64,000 nucleotides of DNA, taken from positions 54,071,741 to 54,135,740 of the forward strand of contig CM041465.1 in the NCBI GenBank assembly GCA_023213395.1, read 5' to 3'. Below, piece by piece: positions 21,249-34,000 of the stretch. The first letter of the stretch is position 1; each line of letters starts with the position of its first letter. The stretch is from Cycas panzhihuaensis. Its lineage: Eukaryota; Cycadophyta. The position numbers and the translations under genes are program-made. The notes beneath the pieces are model-generated. The model did not search any database. It was not told the DNA's origin and saw nothing but the letters and a program-made list of their open reading frames with translations.

Positions 21249-23782
21249 TGCTTCCGCCATCGGAATGGACTCGGACGATCGACACAGGTTTGTGCAGGTA
21301 TATGTTCTTACTTTTCTTACTTATGATTGCTAAGGTAATTTAGAATAGTTTGATTGACATGTGCCTGCCTGCACGCATTGCTCGTCCGCTTGTTCACTAT
21401 GCATGTGCCTAACGGCACCTCTTAGCCTATGACGACTCACAGCGGGGGCATCCATAAGCGGATGCGACACCCCGTATGGCGTCTGACCACTCACGATGTC
21501 TCCATGGTCTTTCGGGATGCTTTTGCTAGCCTGTTTAATTCGTGTTACCACGTGCCACTGATGTTGCGAACCCTTCCTAAGCCCGGTTTAACCCTTAGTT
21601 AGGGCTCTTTGCATCGTTTCGGGTACTTGCCCACTGCCTGGGCCTTCCCCCAGTTGATATATTTCAGGCCTAGCCCCTACTTTTACCCTAAAAACTGATG
21701 TTTATGACTTTTATAATGTATTTTTCTTCCTTTTTTTCTTTTTTCTGAGTTTCGGTCTGGTACCGCGGTAAACTAAGCGGTACCGCGGAGTTTGCCGCAT
21801 GATCTGCCAAGTTTGCCGCCAGACGATCGCTTAAAATTTGAAAAAGAAACCACGCGACGCTGGCCGCATGAACCGCGTGGCTCCGTACGATTGGAGGCGC
21901 CCCAAGGCCCCCAACGTTCACTTGCTGTGCCCAAGGCTTAAAAGCCTTTTTCCTACTCATTTGCCTCATTCTTCACTTCAATTTTTCAAGCTTTCTAGAG
22001 CACTCTTCAAGAAAAAGACAAGGAAAAGACACATTAAAAGAGGAACTCCTTTTACAGCAGGGGGACAAAGGTGAAGTGGGCTATTACCAGCTGGAGTTGC
22101 AGGGCCATTGCTGCCCCCTACGCCTCTCCATCACAAGCTTCACCTTCTCTTACGAATACTCAAAGATCTAAAGCATTTCTTCACAAGAAAGACTACTCCA
22201 AAGGACAACTTCTAGCTCCCACCTTGCATGGAGCTTCCTCCTTCCATCTTCTTGCAAAGGACACAAAAAAACCAGCCTTAGACATTGCTTGTCTTCTTTG
22301 CTCCAAGTAGCCAAGGTGCATGCATGCATGCTCTCCTTCATTCGAGGTATTTCTTGTCTCTTGTTGGTGCATTTTTCCTTGCTTTTTTGTTGTTCTAGTG
22401 CAATCTCCTTTCTCTTTTGCATATGCTTGCTTTGGGATCTTCTTTTGTCATTGGATGCAAGTAATCTTGGCTAGTGGTGACTTACTATAGCGCCCTTAGA
22501 TTGGTTATATTTCTTTGCATTTCCTTGAAACTCGTCCTCCCCTTTCTAGCTTTCTCTTTCACCATTTTCTAAGCTAGTCGGTGTAAAGGGTTTCACGCGA
22601 GGATTAGAGGGAGATAAAGTGGGTTCCGTCCCCCATCGCCATCCTTCTCCCCAAGGGTTCCGTTCCTTGTCCTCTCTCTCCCTTTATCACCCGCTCTTTT
22701 TAGGAAACGGGGTTAAGGAAGCCTGAGAGGGTCGGTTTGAGTTCTTTTCCTTTGGTGTAGGCAACCTGTTACTACCTGTCTCACCTTGTAGCCTGCTAGC
22801 ATTACCTTCCCGGACCCCGTGGAGACCACTCGTGGGTGAGTTAGCCATCCCGAGGCTACACTCAGTCCCATATAGTGCATTTTGTGTTGCTTGACAGTTT
22901 GTAGGCTTATCACGCAGTGTTGTTTCATTCTCGGTTACGTGTTGGCGCGTAACTTGGTTTCTTTAGTTTAGTTGATTTCATTTCAGTATATACACGTATA
23001 TCTTGTTGTGCTTCATAGCCTCTCCCCCGAGTGGAAGGCATTCTCTCTGTTTGTTTGCAGGATCACGCCAGAGGGAGTGGTGCGCGAGATCAACCTGCTT
23101 GGCCGGCTCTCGCACCAGATCTCTTCTCCCTTTTCGTTTCGAGCTTTGCTTTTCGTCCTTTCGTTTTATTCAGTCTTTGCACGCCTTAGGGGAGGTAAGT
23201 AAACCCCCTTCGTTGCCTCCAACCGACGCGTTGCATCTGCGGAGGAGAGAGGAAAGGAGCGAACCGAGGGAGAGGATCCACTTCATCCTCAACCACGGAT
23301 CCGTGTATTCCTCGCGTTTCCTTTGTTTTTCTCCTTTTTATCGTTCTTGCCTTTTATACATGCTTAATAGGTAAAAGAGAAGGGAATATAAAGAAAAAGG
23401 GAAATAGTCTTTTATTTTACGTTTACTTTCCGCACTGCTTTCTTTTACATTGCATTACGTAGAGACAGAAGACCCATTTACGTTGTATTTTCCTAACCCA
23501 TGCCTTACTTCACGCCCGTTGCACGTTGAGTTTGTTGCCCTCTCGCCTTCTCATTACATTGAGAAGCCGCAACGCGAGGTTTTCTTTTCCTTCCCGCCAT
23601 CAAGGGTAGGAAGGCCTCGTCTCGCACTGCCACTGGAAGCAACCAGCACCTTGCGATCCTGCACGCGCTCCCGGCCAAGACGGACGACCCGCGAGGTGAG
23701 ATCCTCATTGCTAGCCCAGTCAGTGTTGTGTTTTGTATTTCTTTGCTAGACGTAGGATCGCATTCCCGCAGAGAGCGTTTCA
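21249..23782 (+). repeat. 5' LTR of element 1 (2534 bp)
   Basis: Runs from TGCTTCCGCC to GAGAGCGTTTCA. The short open frames in it (for example 21838-22074 and 23003-23374) are not preserved across the LTR copies and are not called as genes. A conserved CCTCTCCCCGAG-like patch and a CTAGACGTAGGATCGC segment near the end are shared by all copies. Confidence 0.93.
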
Positions 23783-23783
23783 C

Positions 23784-23801
23784 TGGCGACCATACTGGGG
23801 A
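23784..23801 (+). promoter_or_regulatory. Primer-binding site of element 1
   Basis: TGGCGACCATACTGGGGA lies one base after the LTR end. The TGGCGAC...TGGGGA form is the kind seen in plant gypsy elements of the Tat/Ogre type rather than the initiator-Met form. I do not assign the tRNA. Element 2 has the related TGGCGACCATCGGGAT. Confidence 0.7.
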
Positions 23802-24203
23802 CTGCCAGTAAGGGAGCTAGATCCGCTTCCCCTTCGTGTTGGTGCTCTTGCCTTTAGGTAGGCTCGCATTTCGTATTTTGAGTTGGGCAACCCCAACGGG
23901 TTTGCGGTCTTTCCTTTCTTTTCCTTTTCGCTTTTGCTAACCACGCCGCGGAGGCGTTGCATGCGACGTTTCTGGCCGCTTGCGGGTTTGCCGCCATCAT
24001 TAGAAGACCAATCGTCGCGTTTCATTCCATCGTCGAACCCCGCTTCTGATGGAAGGTTACCCGTCCGATTGGGCTCATTATGCCATGACTTCGTGAACTC
24101 AAGAGTTCCCTTCGTCCGCCCGAATCCACCCGTGAGGGCGAGGATTCCATCTATTACCCCGATGACCATTTCCACCTCAAGATTTTGAGCCTTGGCTCAT
24201 GCA
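23802..24203 (+). other. Leader of element 1
   Basis: About 400 bp between the primer site and the first plausible gag ATG (24204). Open frames exist on both strands (23883-24188 plus, 23780-24175 minus), but neither is conserved as a frame in element 2. Confidence 0.5.
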
Positions 24204-25700
24204 ATGGAAGATCCGGCCACTCGTGAGGCCCGCCACCCCACCGGGCGAGCCTTACGAGGAGCGCCCCTGATGGGTCCCCTACTTTCAAGTCCCTTCGACC
24301 TCGTATGGCTATGAGGATACCCTCCGCCGACGCGGCCGAGGCGCTGGCGAGTACTTTCGAAAGGTCACGCCAACCGCCTCCTAGATGGTTGACGGAGATG
24401 CTACGCAACGTGGCGTCTTCCTCATCCATGCCCACGTCATTTACGATGATTGATACGTCCGCCCGCGCACACGCCCTATGCCGTGTCTACCCGCTCCTAT
24501 AGGCAGTGTTGCGCCGCCTAGTCGTGGTCCCACTTCCTCGGGACGGCGCATCTTTCCTCAACTCGGGGTTAGTATGCCTGCTCAAACCAAACGCACGTGC
24601 CACCGCCAAACGTGGCGACGCTGCGTTCCCTAGTAGGCCTCGAGGCCCTACTAGCGCCGCCGCTCGCCATGTAGGACCCACTCCCACATACTCCCAGAAC
24701 CCGGTTGGTGGTCCTTCTCTTACGTGCCCCTGTGCTACACGTCACAACCTTGGGGGGGGCAAGGGAAACCATCTCCTGCCTATGGAGTGGACCCGTTGCA
24801 CCCATATGGGGTCGCGCCACTCACGGTGGCCCGTATGGGCAAACCCGGTCCCTCACCCTCTGCCCGGCGTCGTAGCGACTCCTGGCTGCGTCGGCCTGAC
24901 AAGGGAGCGCCTCCTTTCCGAACATCTACCCGCACCCCTTTCCCACAAGGGTGTTTCCTCAAGGAGGGATGGGATCGACACCCCCATCCGTTCCTTTGTC
25001 GGTTGTCGATCCTTTAGCCCAGGCAAGGGCACGCCTTCGTGGACTATAGGTCGACGCCTTGTCCGTCGAGGCGCTAAGGACTAACTTGCCGCCTCATCCT
25101 CCTGAAGTCCCTAAATTTGACGGGACTTCGTCGCAAGACCCAACCGAACATGTGCGCAGCTTTTCCATGGCGTGCATCGACTATTGGGCCTACGACCATA
25201 TCTTGATGAAGCTCTTCCCGCGGTCCTTGAGGGCGGCGCCTCAAGTGGTTCTACCGCCTTCCTGCCCATTCGATTTCCTCGTTCCAGCAGCTAGTGGACG
25301 AGTTCGTCATCTACTTTGACGCAGCCCGTCCATTCGAAAGCGGAATGAAAGCGCTTCTGTCGCTCAAACAAGGTCACGATGAGATGAATCGTGACTTTGT
25401 GCGACGCTTTCACGACCTTCTTCATTCCACCAAGGCCACATTGCCTGAGGAGTTGAAGAGAGACCTTTTTGTCAATGCACTTCGTCACGGTGCATGTGGA
25501 AGTCCTCAAGATGGGGGCAACTACGTGTGACTCCGCCATCTCGAGGTGTTTAGCTTTGGAGGCTATTGAGATCCAAGCAGGACTCAAGAAACCTCCCAAG
25601 CCCTCGCAACGTCGCGAGGTGCCTCCTTCAAATAAGGAGACCACACTCGCAGCCTCGCTAGGTCCACCTCTCACCCGACCGAGAGGACCCTAGATCCCCT
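24204..25700 (+). pseudogene. Element 1 gag, frameshifted
   Basis: From MEDPATREARHP at 24204 several frames must be joined to follow Gag. The N-terminal third is Pro/Gly/Gln-rich (FPQGGMGSTPPS near 24950). The capsid core runs from LPPHPPEVPKFDG (25090) through QDPTEHVRSFSMACIDYW and LFPRSL to LVDEFVIYFD. SLKQGHDEMNRDFVRRFH then leads to LPEELKRDLFVNAL (25460) and ALEAIEIQAG (25560). These match the Retrotrans_gag domain of Ty3/gypsy elements. No zinc knuckle is visible. Frames at 25059-25319, 25294-25530 and 25469-25693 are consecutive pieces of this one protein; indels separate them. Confidence 0.82.
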
Positions 25701-25999
25701 TATTCGCCATTCGCTCATTCGAGCGCACGATGAAGGAGTTAAAACTCCAACCTCCTTCATCGCCTACCTCCCATAGACCTGTTCAGCAGACTTCTCGTGC
25801 GATGCCCCCCAAAGGGGGCAACACCCAGTGATCTCAAGCAAGGAGGACCGATCCTCCCCTTGAGAAGAGGTGGTGTTCCATCCACGGGGAGTGTTTCCAT
25901 GACGATGCGCGTTGCGGGCACAAGACCCACGCCGACTCGTCCCAGTGCGAGCATCGAGGCCTAATCTCGATCAAATTTATAGAGACCCGTTCCCCAAAC

Positions 26000-27085
26000 A
26001 TGGGGAACGTGGTCGCGATGTTCAACAAAGATACGGTAATCGGGATAGGTCCCCACCCTCGCCCTTCGCATGGTAGAGGGAAGGGTGCGAAGGTCACCTT
26101 CCCTTCGCGCTCCCGACCGCCGTGCTCCATCACCTTCAGCGTCCGCTATAAGAGAAAGAAGGTTGTCCAATTGCTTGAGACCACCCCGTTATATGCCTTA
26201 ACTTGGTCCCAGTCGCTAAAGAGGCACGGTGCCTCTTCATCTACATCTCACCTTGATCCTCTTCCGGAAGTCGTTCCTCCGGAGATTCCTGCGCTTCCCA
26301 AGACTATTCCCGTCCGCCCCGGTCGATTCGACTTTAGAAGGGCGCTTACCCAACCCACAGGGAAGGGTAAACCCTTTCCTATTGTTGACGAGCTCTATAC
26401 CGTCGCTGCGGGAATGTCCTTGATGGACGTCTTGAGAAGCTGCCCTGAGCAACGTGCTCTTCTTCTTGAAGCTCTTGGCCAACAAGATGCTTCCATCCAT
26501 GCGATAGGTGCTACCTCCCATGGGCCACCTGTCATCTCATTTGATCCTAGATATCCCACATCTCCCAAAGAAGCGGAGAAGCTTTGCATTACCCGCTCGT
26601 CATTACCATTGACACCCCGATTGTATCGTAAAGAGGACCATTGTAGATAATGGCTCCTGTTAATCTTATGCTCTGTCGTATGCTCAAGGAGCTAGGCATA
26701 GTAGCTCTTAGTCCATCCCTGGAAATGCCAAGGGTATGATGGGATCGAGAAGTCCCTCCGGGGCAGCCTCCTATCCCTCACCTTAGGAGGGAAAACTGCT
26801 TGCCGGGTTCTTTGTACTCAACGTTGATGTAGAGTACAACCTCTTGTTAGGTGACCATGGCTCGACCGGATGGGAGCAACTGCTTCCACACAATGGGGGC
26901 AACTTAAATTTGTCCATGAAGGACAAGTTAAAGTTGTCGCTCGTGAGCCTATGCCGTCTCACACCTCTCATCCACCGCCAGTCGCTTTCGATGATGAAGA
27001 TAGCGATCCCGAGGAGGTTACCTTCCGTGGGACCTTTGTTTTAGGAGACCGACCTTCATCAGCCGAGCCCTATGCCACGTCATGA
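26000..27085 (+). pseudogene. Element 1 aspartic protease region
   Basis: A linker reads VVQLLETTPLYALTWSQS, PVRPGRFDFRRALTQPTG and SLMDVLRSCPEQRALLLEAL. At 26635-26660 KRTIVDNGS follows, equivalent to the D-[TNG]-G active site of gypsy/Ogre-type proteases. The frame breaks right after it, where element 2 reads DNGSSVN. A C-terminal stretch KFVHEGQVKVVA...DDEDSDPEEVTFRGTF follows to about 27085. Where reverse transcriptase would start there is only acidic and Ser/Pro-rich text. No YVDD/FIDD, RNase H or integrase motif is found to 28518. Confidence 0.68.
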
Positions 27086-28518
27086 GCCAAACCTAGTTAG
27101 GTTTGCCCTATTGGCGTGGTGGTTACTGATTTAGCCGCCATGAGTGATTTTGATTCGGATAGCGAGGGTTATGGGCCCTCTCCTCGACGTGTCACCACGG
27201 TTTCATGAGCACCTGGGGAATATCTCGATCGGATATTCCCGCTCTTCCTCATTCTACGTGGCTCCGAGCCACCGGGTCCTAAACTCGACCATTTATTTTA
27301 CCTTCTGGCCTCCCGAGCGGTTTCACGTGGGCGCCCACGCCCGTGAGCCACCAGAGGCACTTCTTCTTCACGCTCTAGATCCTTACCTCGGACTAAAGCC
27401 ACTCTTACTCGTATGCAACCTTGCCACGCGATCCGTCGTGTGCCAGGTCCGTTGCGCTCATCTGGTTCCGACCATAGTGAGTTTACTAGTAGGCTTAGCG
27501 ACACTGCCCCTACTCTTCGTCACCTGTCTCCTACCCTGCGTGTGACTACCCCTACCTTTACGGGGTCTATGCACACCCCTTCCTCTCCTCTTGCTCTGAA
27601 ATGAGCTTAAACTACCATTTTAAACTGTCCCCATTCTTCCCAACCTCGGGTAGGATGGCGGTTTAAGATGGATTTCTTTTTTGTTTTCTTTGTCTTCTGG
27701 TTCCTCCCACGGAACCAAAGATTCCTGTTGCTCTTGGGAACCCCTTTGTCCTCCTACTTGGGCATCCTCCAACTAGGACGACGCTAGGGAGTATCGTCAC
27801 TCCCCCTTCCGTGCTTGTTGTTTCCTTCGCATATTCCGCTATGCTCCCCTGTGGACGTGCATGTCGCCCTATCTTCTAACCTCACACCTCTCGATCACCT
27901 CTGCTCACGGTGGATGTGTGTGCCCCTGTTAGACATACGGCCATACATGGAAGGAAACACATGCATATTACAACAAAATATTTACAACAAATATCTACAA
28001 CGAAAACCTGCATATTTACAACAAGTATCTACAACAAAACATATACATTTACACATTCACATACTTGCATATTTTCATATTTACATTTACAACATACAAA
28101 ATACTCATTTACAAAACAAGTCATACATGCTACCTCTATCATACATGATACACACCATTTCATGTGGAGGCTTGTCTGGCCAGCCCGTGCCCAAGTCTCC
28201 GGTTGCTACCGGTTAGACATGCTTGCTCTCTTTGTTGGATGCCCTCTTACTCCACGTTGCACTTCGGCAACGGGGGCATCCGTGCTTTACCGCCACTTCG
28301 GTCGGTGCCTGGGCAGACGACGCGTGGCGACCCCTCGTTGTCCTTGTCTCTGTCTCCCTTGTCCACGCTGCCCGCCACGACACTTGCCTATGCCCTTGGT
28401 CCACGTCTTTGCTCTTTATTATTTTTCTTTATATATATGCATGTGCTACTCATGTTTCTTGATTGTCAGCATTCGCCATCACATTACGCTTCCGAGCAGT
28501 GAGGCTCTGCGCCAGGCG
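27086..28518 (+). other. Non-coding 3' interior of element 1
   Basis: Nothing resembling pol is present. At 27600-27690 is a single copy of the unit that is tandemly repeated in element 2. At 27950-28110 there is an A/C/T-biased stretch rich in TTTACAACA and ACATATTTACA words, simple-repeat-like. The frames 27815-28593 are low-complexity and not credible proteins. Confidence 0.55.
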
Positions 28519-31017
28519 GTTTCCGCCATCGGGAATGGACTCGGACGACCACGTGCTTTGTGCGGTATATGTTCTTACTTTTCTTACTTGTGATTGCTAA
28601 GGTAATTTAGAATAGTTTGATTGACATGTGCCTGCCTGCACGCATTGCTGCCCCGCTTGTTCACTATGCATGCCTAACGGCACCTCTTAGCCTATGACGA
28701 CTCACGGTACGGGCATCCATAAGCGGATGCGACACCCTCGTATGGCGTCTGACCACCACGATGTCTCCATGGTCTTCGGGATGCTTTTGCCACTGCTTAT
28801 TCGTGTTACCACGTGCATCGATGTTGCGAACCCTTCCTAAGCCCGGTTTAACCCTTAGTTAGGGCTCTTTGCATCGCTTGGTGCATTTGCTCACCGCCTG
28901 GCCTTCCCCGATTGATATATTTCGTGCCTAGCCCCTACTTTTACCCTAAAACCGATGTTTATGACTTTTATAATGTATTTTTCTTCCTTTTTCTTTTTCG
29001 AGTTTGCACCGCGGTAAACTAAGCTGCATCACAGAAGTTTGCCGTGATCGCCAAGTTTGCCGCAGACGACCGCTTAAAATTTGAAAAAAGAAACCACGAC
29101 GATGCTGGCCGCTTTTTCGCTGAACCGCCTGTGGCTCACGATCTGAGGCGCCCAAGGCCCCCAACGTTCACTAGTGCCCAAGGCTCAAAAGCCTTTTTCC
29201 TACTCATTTGCCTCATTCTTCACTTCAATTTTCAAGCTTTCTAGAGCACTCTTCAAGAAAAGACAAGGAAAAGACACATTAAAAGAGGAACTCCTTTACA
29301 ATAGGGGACAAAGGTGAAGTGGGCTATTACCACCGGAGTTGCGGGCCATCACGCCTCACGCCTCCATCACAAGCTTCACCTTCTCTTACGAATACTCAAA
29401 GATCTAAAGCATTTCTTCACAAGAAAGACTACTCCAAAGGACAACTTCTAGCTCCCACCTTGCATGGAGCTTCCTCCTTCCATCTTCTTGCAAAGGACAC
29501 CAAAAACCAACTTAGACATTGCTTGTCTTTCTTTGCTCCAAGTAGCCAAGGTGCATGCATGCATGCTCTCCTTCATTCGAGGTATTTCTTGTCTCTTGTT
29601 GGTGCATTTTCCTTGCTTTTTGTTGTTCTAGTGCAATTTCCTTCCTCTCTTTTGCATATGCTTGCTTTGGGATCTTCTTTTGTCATTGGATGCAAGTAAT
29701 CTTGGCTAGTGGTGACTTACTATAGCTACCGCCTTTAGATTGGTTATATTTCTTTGCATTTCCTTGAAACTCGTCCTCCCCTTTCTAGCTTTCTCTTTCA
29801 CCATTTTCTAAGCTAGTCGGTGTAAAGGGTTTCACGCGAGGATTAGAGGGAGATAGGCGGGGTTCCGTCCCCCATCGCCATCCTTCTCCCCAAGGGTTCC
29901 GTCCCTTGTCCTCTCTCTCCCTTTATCACCCGCTCTTTTTAGGAAACGGGGTTAAGGAAGCCTGAGAGGGTCGGTTTGAGTTCTTTTCCTTTGGTGTAGG
30001 CAACCTGTTACTACCTGTCTCACCTCGTAGCCTGCTAGCATTACCTTCCCGGACCCCGTGGAGACCACTCGTGGGTGAGTTAGCCATCCCGAGGCTACAC
30101 TCAGTCCCATATAGTGCATTTTGTGGTGCTTGACAGTTTGTAGGCTTATCGCGCAGTGTTGTTTCATTCTCGGTTACGTGTTGGCGCGTAACTTGGTTTC
30201 TTTAGTTTAGTTGATTTCATTTCAGTATATACACGTATATCTTGTTGTGCTTCGTAGCCTCTCCCCCGAGAGGAAGGCATTCTTTCTGTTTGTTTGCAGG
30301 ATCACGTCAGAGGGAGTGGTGCGCGAGATCAACCCGTTGCCGGTCGGCTCTCGCACGATATCTCTTCTCCCTTTTCGTTTCGAGCTTTGCTTTTCGTCCT
30401 TTCGTTTTATTCAGTCTTTGCATACCTTAGGGGAGGTAAGTAAACCCCTTCGTTGCCTCCAACCGACGCGTTGCATGCGCGGAGGAGAGAGGAAAGGAGC
30501 GCAACCGAGGAGAGGATCCGCACTTCATCCTCAACCGGGATCCGGTATTCCTCGCGTTTCCTTTGTTTTTCTCCTTTTATCGTTCTTGCCTTTTATACAT
30601 GCTTAATAGGTAAAGAGAAGGAATATAAAGAAAAGGAAATAGTCTTTTATTTTACGTTTACTTTCCGTCTGCTTTCTTTTACATTGCATTACGTAGAGAC
30701 AGAAGACCCATTTACGTTGTATTTTCCCAACCCATGCCTTACTTCACGCCCGTTGCATGTTGAGTTTGTTGCCCTCTCGTTGCCTTCTCATTACCTTGAG
30801 AAGCCGCAACGCGCGAGGTTTTCTTTTCCTTCCCGGCCATCCGAAGGGTAGGAAGGCCTCGTCTGCAGCTACACTGGAAGCAACCAGCACCTTGCGATCC
30901 TGCACCGCTCCCGGCCGACGGACGACCCGCGAGGTGAGATCCTCAGCCTAGCCCGATGTGTTGTGTTTTGTATTTCTTTGCTAGACGTAGGATCGCATTC
31001 CCGCGGAGAGCGTTTCA
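28519..31017 (+). repeat. 3' LTR of element 1 (about 2499 bp)
   Basis: Starts near TTTCCGCC (the expected TGCTTCC is damaged) and ends GAGAGCGTTTCA at 31017. Compared with the 5' LTR it differs mostly by short insertions and deletions around CTG, CAG and CCG words rather than by substitutions. Confidence 0.88.
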
Positions 31018-31022
31018 GTGCC
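31018..31022 (+). repeat. TSD of element 1, right copy (GTGCC)
   Basis: Identical to 21244-21248. Confidence 0.92.
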
Positions 31023-34000
31023 AAATCTCAATCGATTAATAACACTCTTATAGCGAGAATGAGACCTAACCTAATGGGAACAAATAATGTCATGTATATA
31101 TGATGTAACCTAGCATGTCTCTTTTGTTAAATGAAGTCAACGCATACGTAAATTATGTTCACACTATGCAATCAATAAAAGCAAGGAAGTATATTCATCC
31201 TAATGTATCTATATACATAAGCAAACCCTAATGCTTTTTTTTTCTTTTATTTAATTGCCTTAAGATGCAATTGTTAGAAATCATACTATGTCCTTTTGTT
31301 TCACTTATATTTATCCTAATTGCTATTCTTTTAACCACTTTTGTCCTTTGTATTTACAAATTAGGAAAAAAGTACAACTATGTATGAGTCACCTCTCACT
31401 TTTCTAACAAAAGCATATATAAGGAATAAATAAGTACAACCTCTTTCTCTTTTCTAAACTTAAAGCCACATGGCATTAAAACACTTGAGAAAATGAAAGA
31501 TAAATGCATGAAATTATTGATTTCATTTCCCTTTTTATGTTTTAATTATAAGAGAGAGGAGAAGGTTTATGCTAGGAATGACTAACTTTAAAAGAGGGAA
31601 GGTGAAAGAAGAACGTACCTTTTACCTTTTTAAAAACTTAGCAATTGGAGCCTCTAATAATTCAACTAAAAAAGAAGAAGAAAAAGAAGTGAGCATATGA
31701 AGCATAATAAAATCTATCTCAAAATGTGTAGCTTCAAATAAGAGAGAAAGGAAGAGAGTAAGAAAGGTATCCTCAATCCTATGGATAAAAGGACTTTGAA
31801 CCTTTATTTAGTTTCTTTAATAAGTCACCCTATCCTTCTAAGGAAAGTTCAACAACATTTAGGCTATATTAATGAACTTTCCTCCACTTATGGGAATAAA
31901 CCTATATGAGAAGTTAGACTTGAAGCTCAATTCCAAATAGCTATTGTTGGAGTTGAGCTTAAATTCTAACTCATCACATAGGTTCATTCCTATGTGAACC
32001 TATGTTTTGCCCCTCTTTTCTTAACAAATGGAAGGGTATTTATAAAAGGAAACAGGAGGAGTGGTTGGAAAAACCTTATGGGATGTTAATCCATGGTTTT
32101 TTCAATAAAGATGTTTATAGTGGGAGATAACTAATTTTCTTTTCTTTTTAGGTGTAAATAGTAAAAATTATGGTTAATTTTAAAATTATGATCAATTTAT
32201 AACTAAAATTATGGTTTGCTTAATAAACTATAGTCCACTTTATAAATAGTAATTTATGACCATAGTTTATTAAGTACATCACGATTTTGAACAACCTAAA
32301 AATTATGGTGAATAGTTAAAATTGTGGTCTATGAAATTCTTTAAAGTGATATAAAAAAGATAAAAAATTTTAAAACTTAAGCCAACTTATCATCTAAAGG
32401 CATTAAAGTAGGTCAATGAGGAGTCAAATAGAGTAAGATCATCACTCATAGATGTGGAGAAAAAAAAGACTAATTAACAAATCAAAGGTTCATAAAATTA
32501 TAAAATAATAAGGAAAAAAACTGGACCAGTGTCCTGGAGCAAGCTTAAAGGTGTTGTACAAGTTCTTATGTTATGATCTATACATATAAGAAATGATAGA
32601 ATGAGTGCAAACAAAATCATATAAAACATGGTATAATTCTTCTTATCATTCTTCCATCAAAATGGGGAAGGAACTAAATAAAGTTGTAGTCTATCAAACA
32701 TTGCATAAAAAGGGAATTTATCATAGGAGATTAGGTTTAGGTAATATTGAAATCATATAAATAAGCATCCTTAAAAGTATCTCGAGAGGAAACGTTAAGC
32801 TCCAAGTTTTATAGTCCATATCTAGTGAAGTAGAAAGTTGGGTAAATTTGTATAACTATGACTAAGTGTTATAGTTCAAAGGGTACCTAATTTTTTTTAC
32901 TCTATTTTAATTTTTGACGACATATTAATAGTATTTTTAGTATAACTTTATCATATAGAGATATAACTAAGTGTTTTTAGTTGCATTAGAAAGAGGGTTA
33001 ATATATGGATATAACAAGTTGTTGTGAGGTATAGTTTAAAGCTTACATGATAGGGATTTTAATTAATAAATTTGAATAAGAAGTTTTTGGCATACTAAAT
33101 GTTATACCTTTTAAGTTATTCAAAACATGATTTAGAAATATTTTTATGATTTTGAAGGCTTTTAAATTTATATTAATATAAATAGATGGTTAATGATGAA
33201 TTGGAGCAAATATCTAGTTAAAATTTTGGCAAAAATAAGATAAATATCTCAATTTATGATACATTGAAGGTTCAAAATTAAGGTGTGAAGCATATGAGAA
33301 CCTGTTTAATACTGGATGTAAGATACATAAGGTACATGCATGCTAGACTTAATGAAATTAATCCTATTAATATATATAATACAGTTGATGTAGTGTAATG
33401 ACAAATACTAATCCAATGAATTTGACATAAGTTGATGGAAACTTGATGAATAATTAACTAATTTAGTACATGGTTGAATGAATGAGGATACACTTGATAC
33501 CACATGATTATTTAAGAAATTGAGGTTCTTTAGATATTATTGATGGTTGGGTTTATGATGTTAAATAACTTTATATTTACCCACTTAATATGAGATAAGA
33601 AAGAAGCCTCATAAATTTATTTATTAAAATTAATAATAATGATTGTAGTTTATCTATAAATCAAGGTTCAACTATTGAGGAGTCTAGTTAATATATGTTT
33701 TCTAGTTAGAAATTTGATTACCATATATGATAAGAGGCATGGAAACATATTATTATATATTATCTTATTGTAATTAACTTGGTATACTAGGTGGTGTGTC
33801 TTATTCCTTGAGTTAATTGGTTGAGAATTGGGATTAATAAGATAGGTTGCCAATAAAGTTATAATAGTATGTATAGAGTCATTAATGGAGATAGAATATA
33901 TATATCTCATAGGAAAGAGATAAGAAAGATTTATGATTTAATTTTGTACAACATATTTGATTAACAATAGTATCTTGTTTTTATTTTATGAATCTAATGA

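Larger units (their letters stand above)
21249..31017 (+). mobile_element. Element 1: non-autonomous gypsy-type retrotransposon with Gag and protease only
   Basis: 9769 bp, plus strand, perfect TSD GTGCC. The LTRs are about 2.5 kb (21249-23782 and about 28519-31017) and the primer site starts TGGCGACC. The 4.7-kb interior holds a gypsy-type Gag and an aspartic protease motif, and nothing resembling RT, RNase H or integrase. It fits the TR-GAG or LARD class, which must borrow enzymes from an autonomous partner. It is markedly GC-richer than the surroundings. Element 2 and the LTR at 1-2211 are the same family. Frameshifts show that this copy cannot make intact protein. Confidence 0.9.

Noticed and set aside
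22971-23749. Overlapping 76-123-codon frames in the LTR as small genes
   Set aside because: The frames are not preserved among the five LTR copies. They shift with each indel.
24506-25084. 192-codon open frame as a separate protein
   Set aside because: It overlaps the frameshifted N-terminal part of Gag in element 1, and the same region of element 2 does not keep this frame. Its Pro/Arg-rich text is typical of GC-rich out-of-frame reading.
27910-28593. 227-codon frame as a gene
   Set aside because: It runs through simple ACA/ATT-rich sequence and across the LTR start. No domain, and element 2 lacks an equivalent frame.
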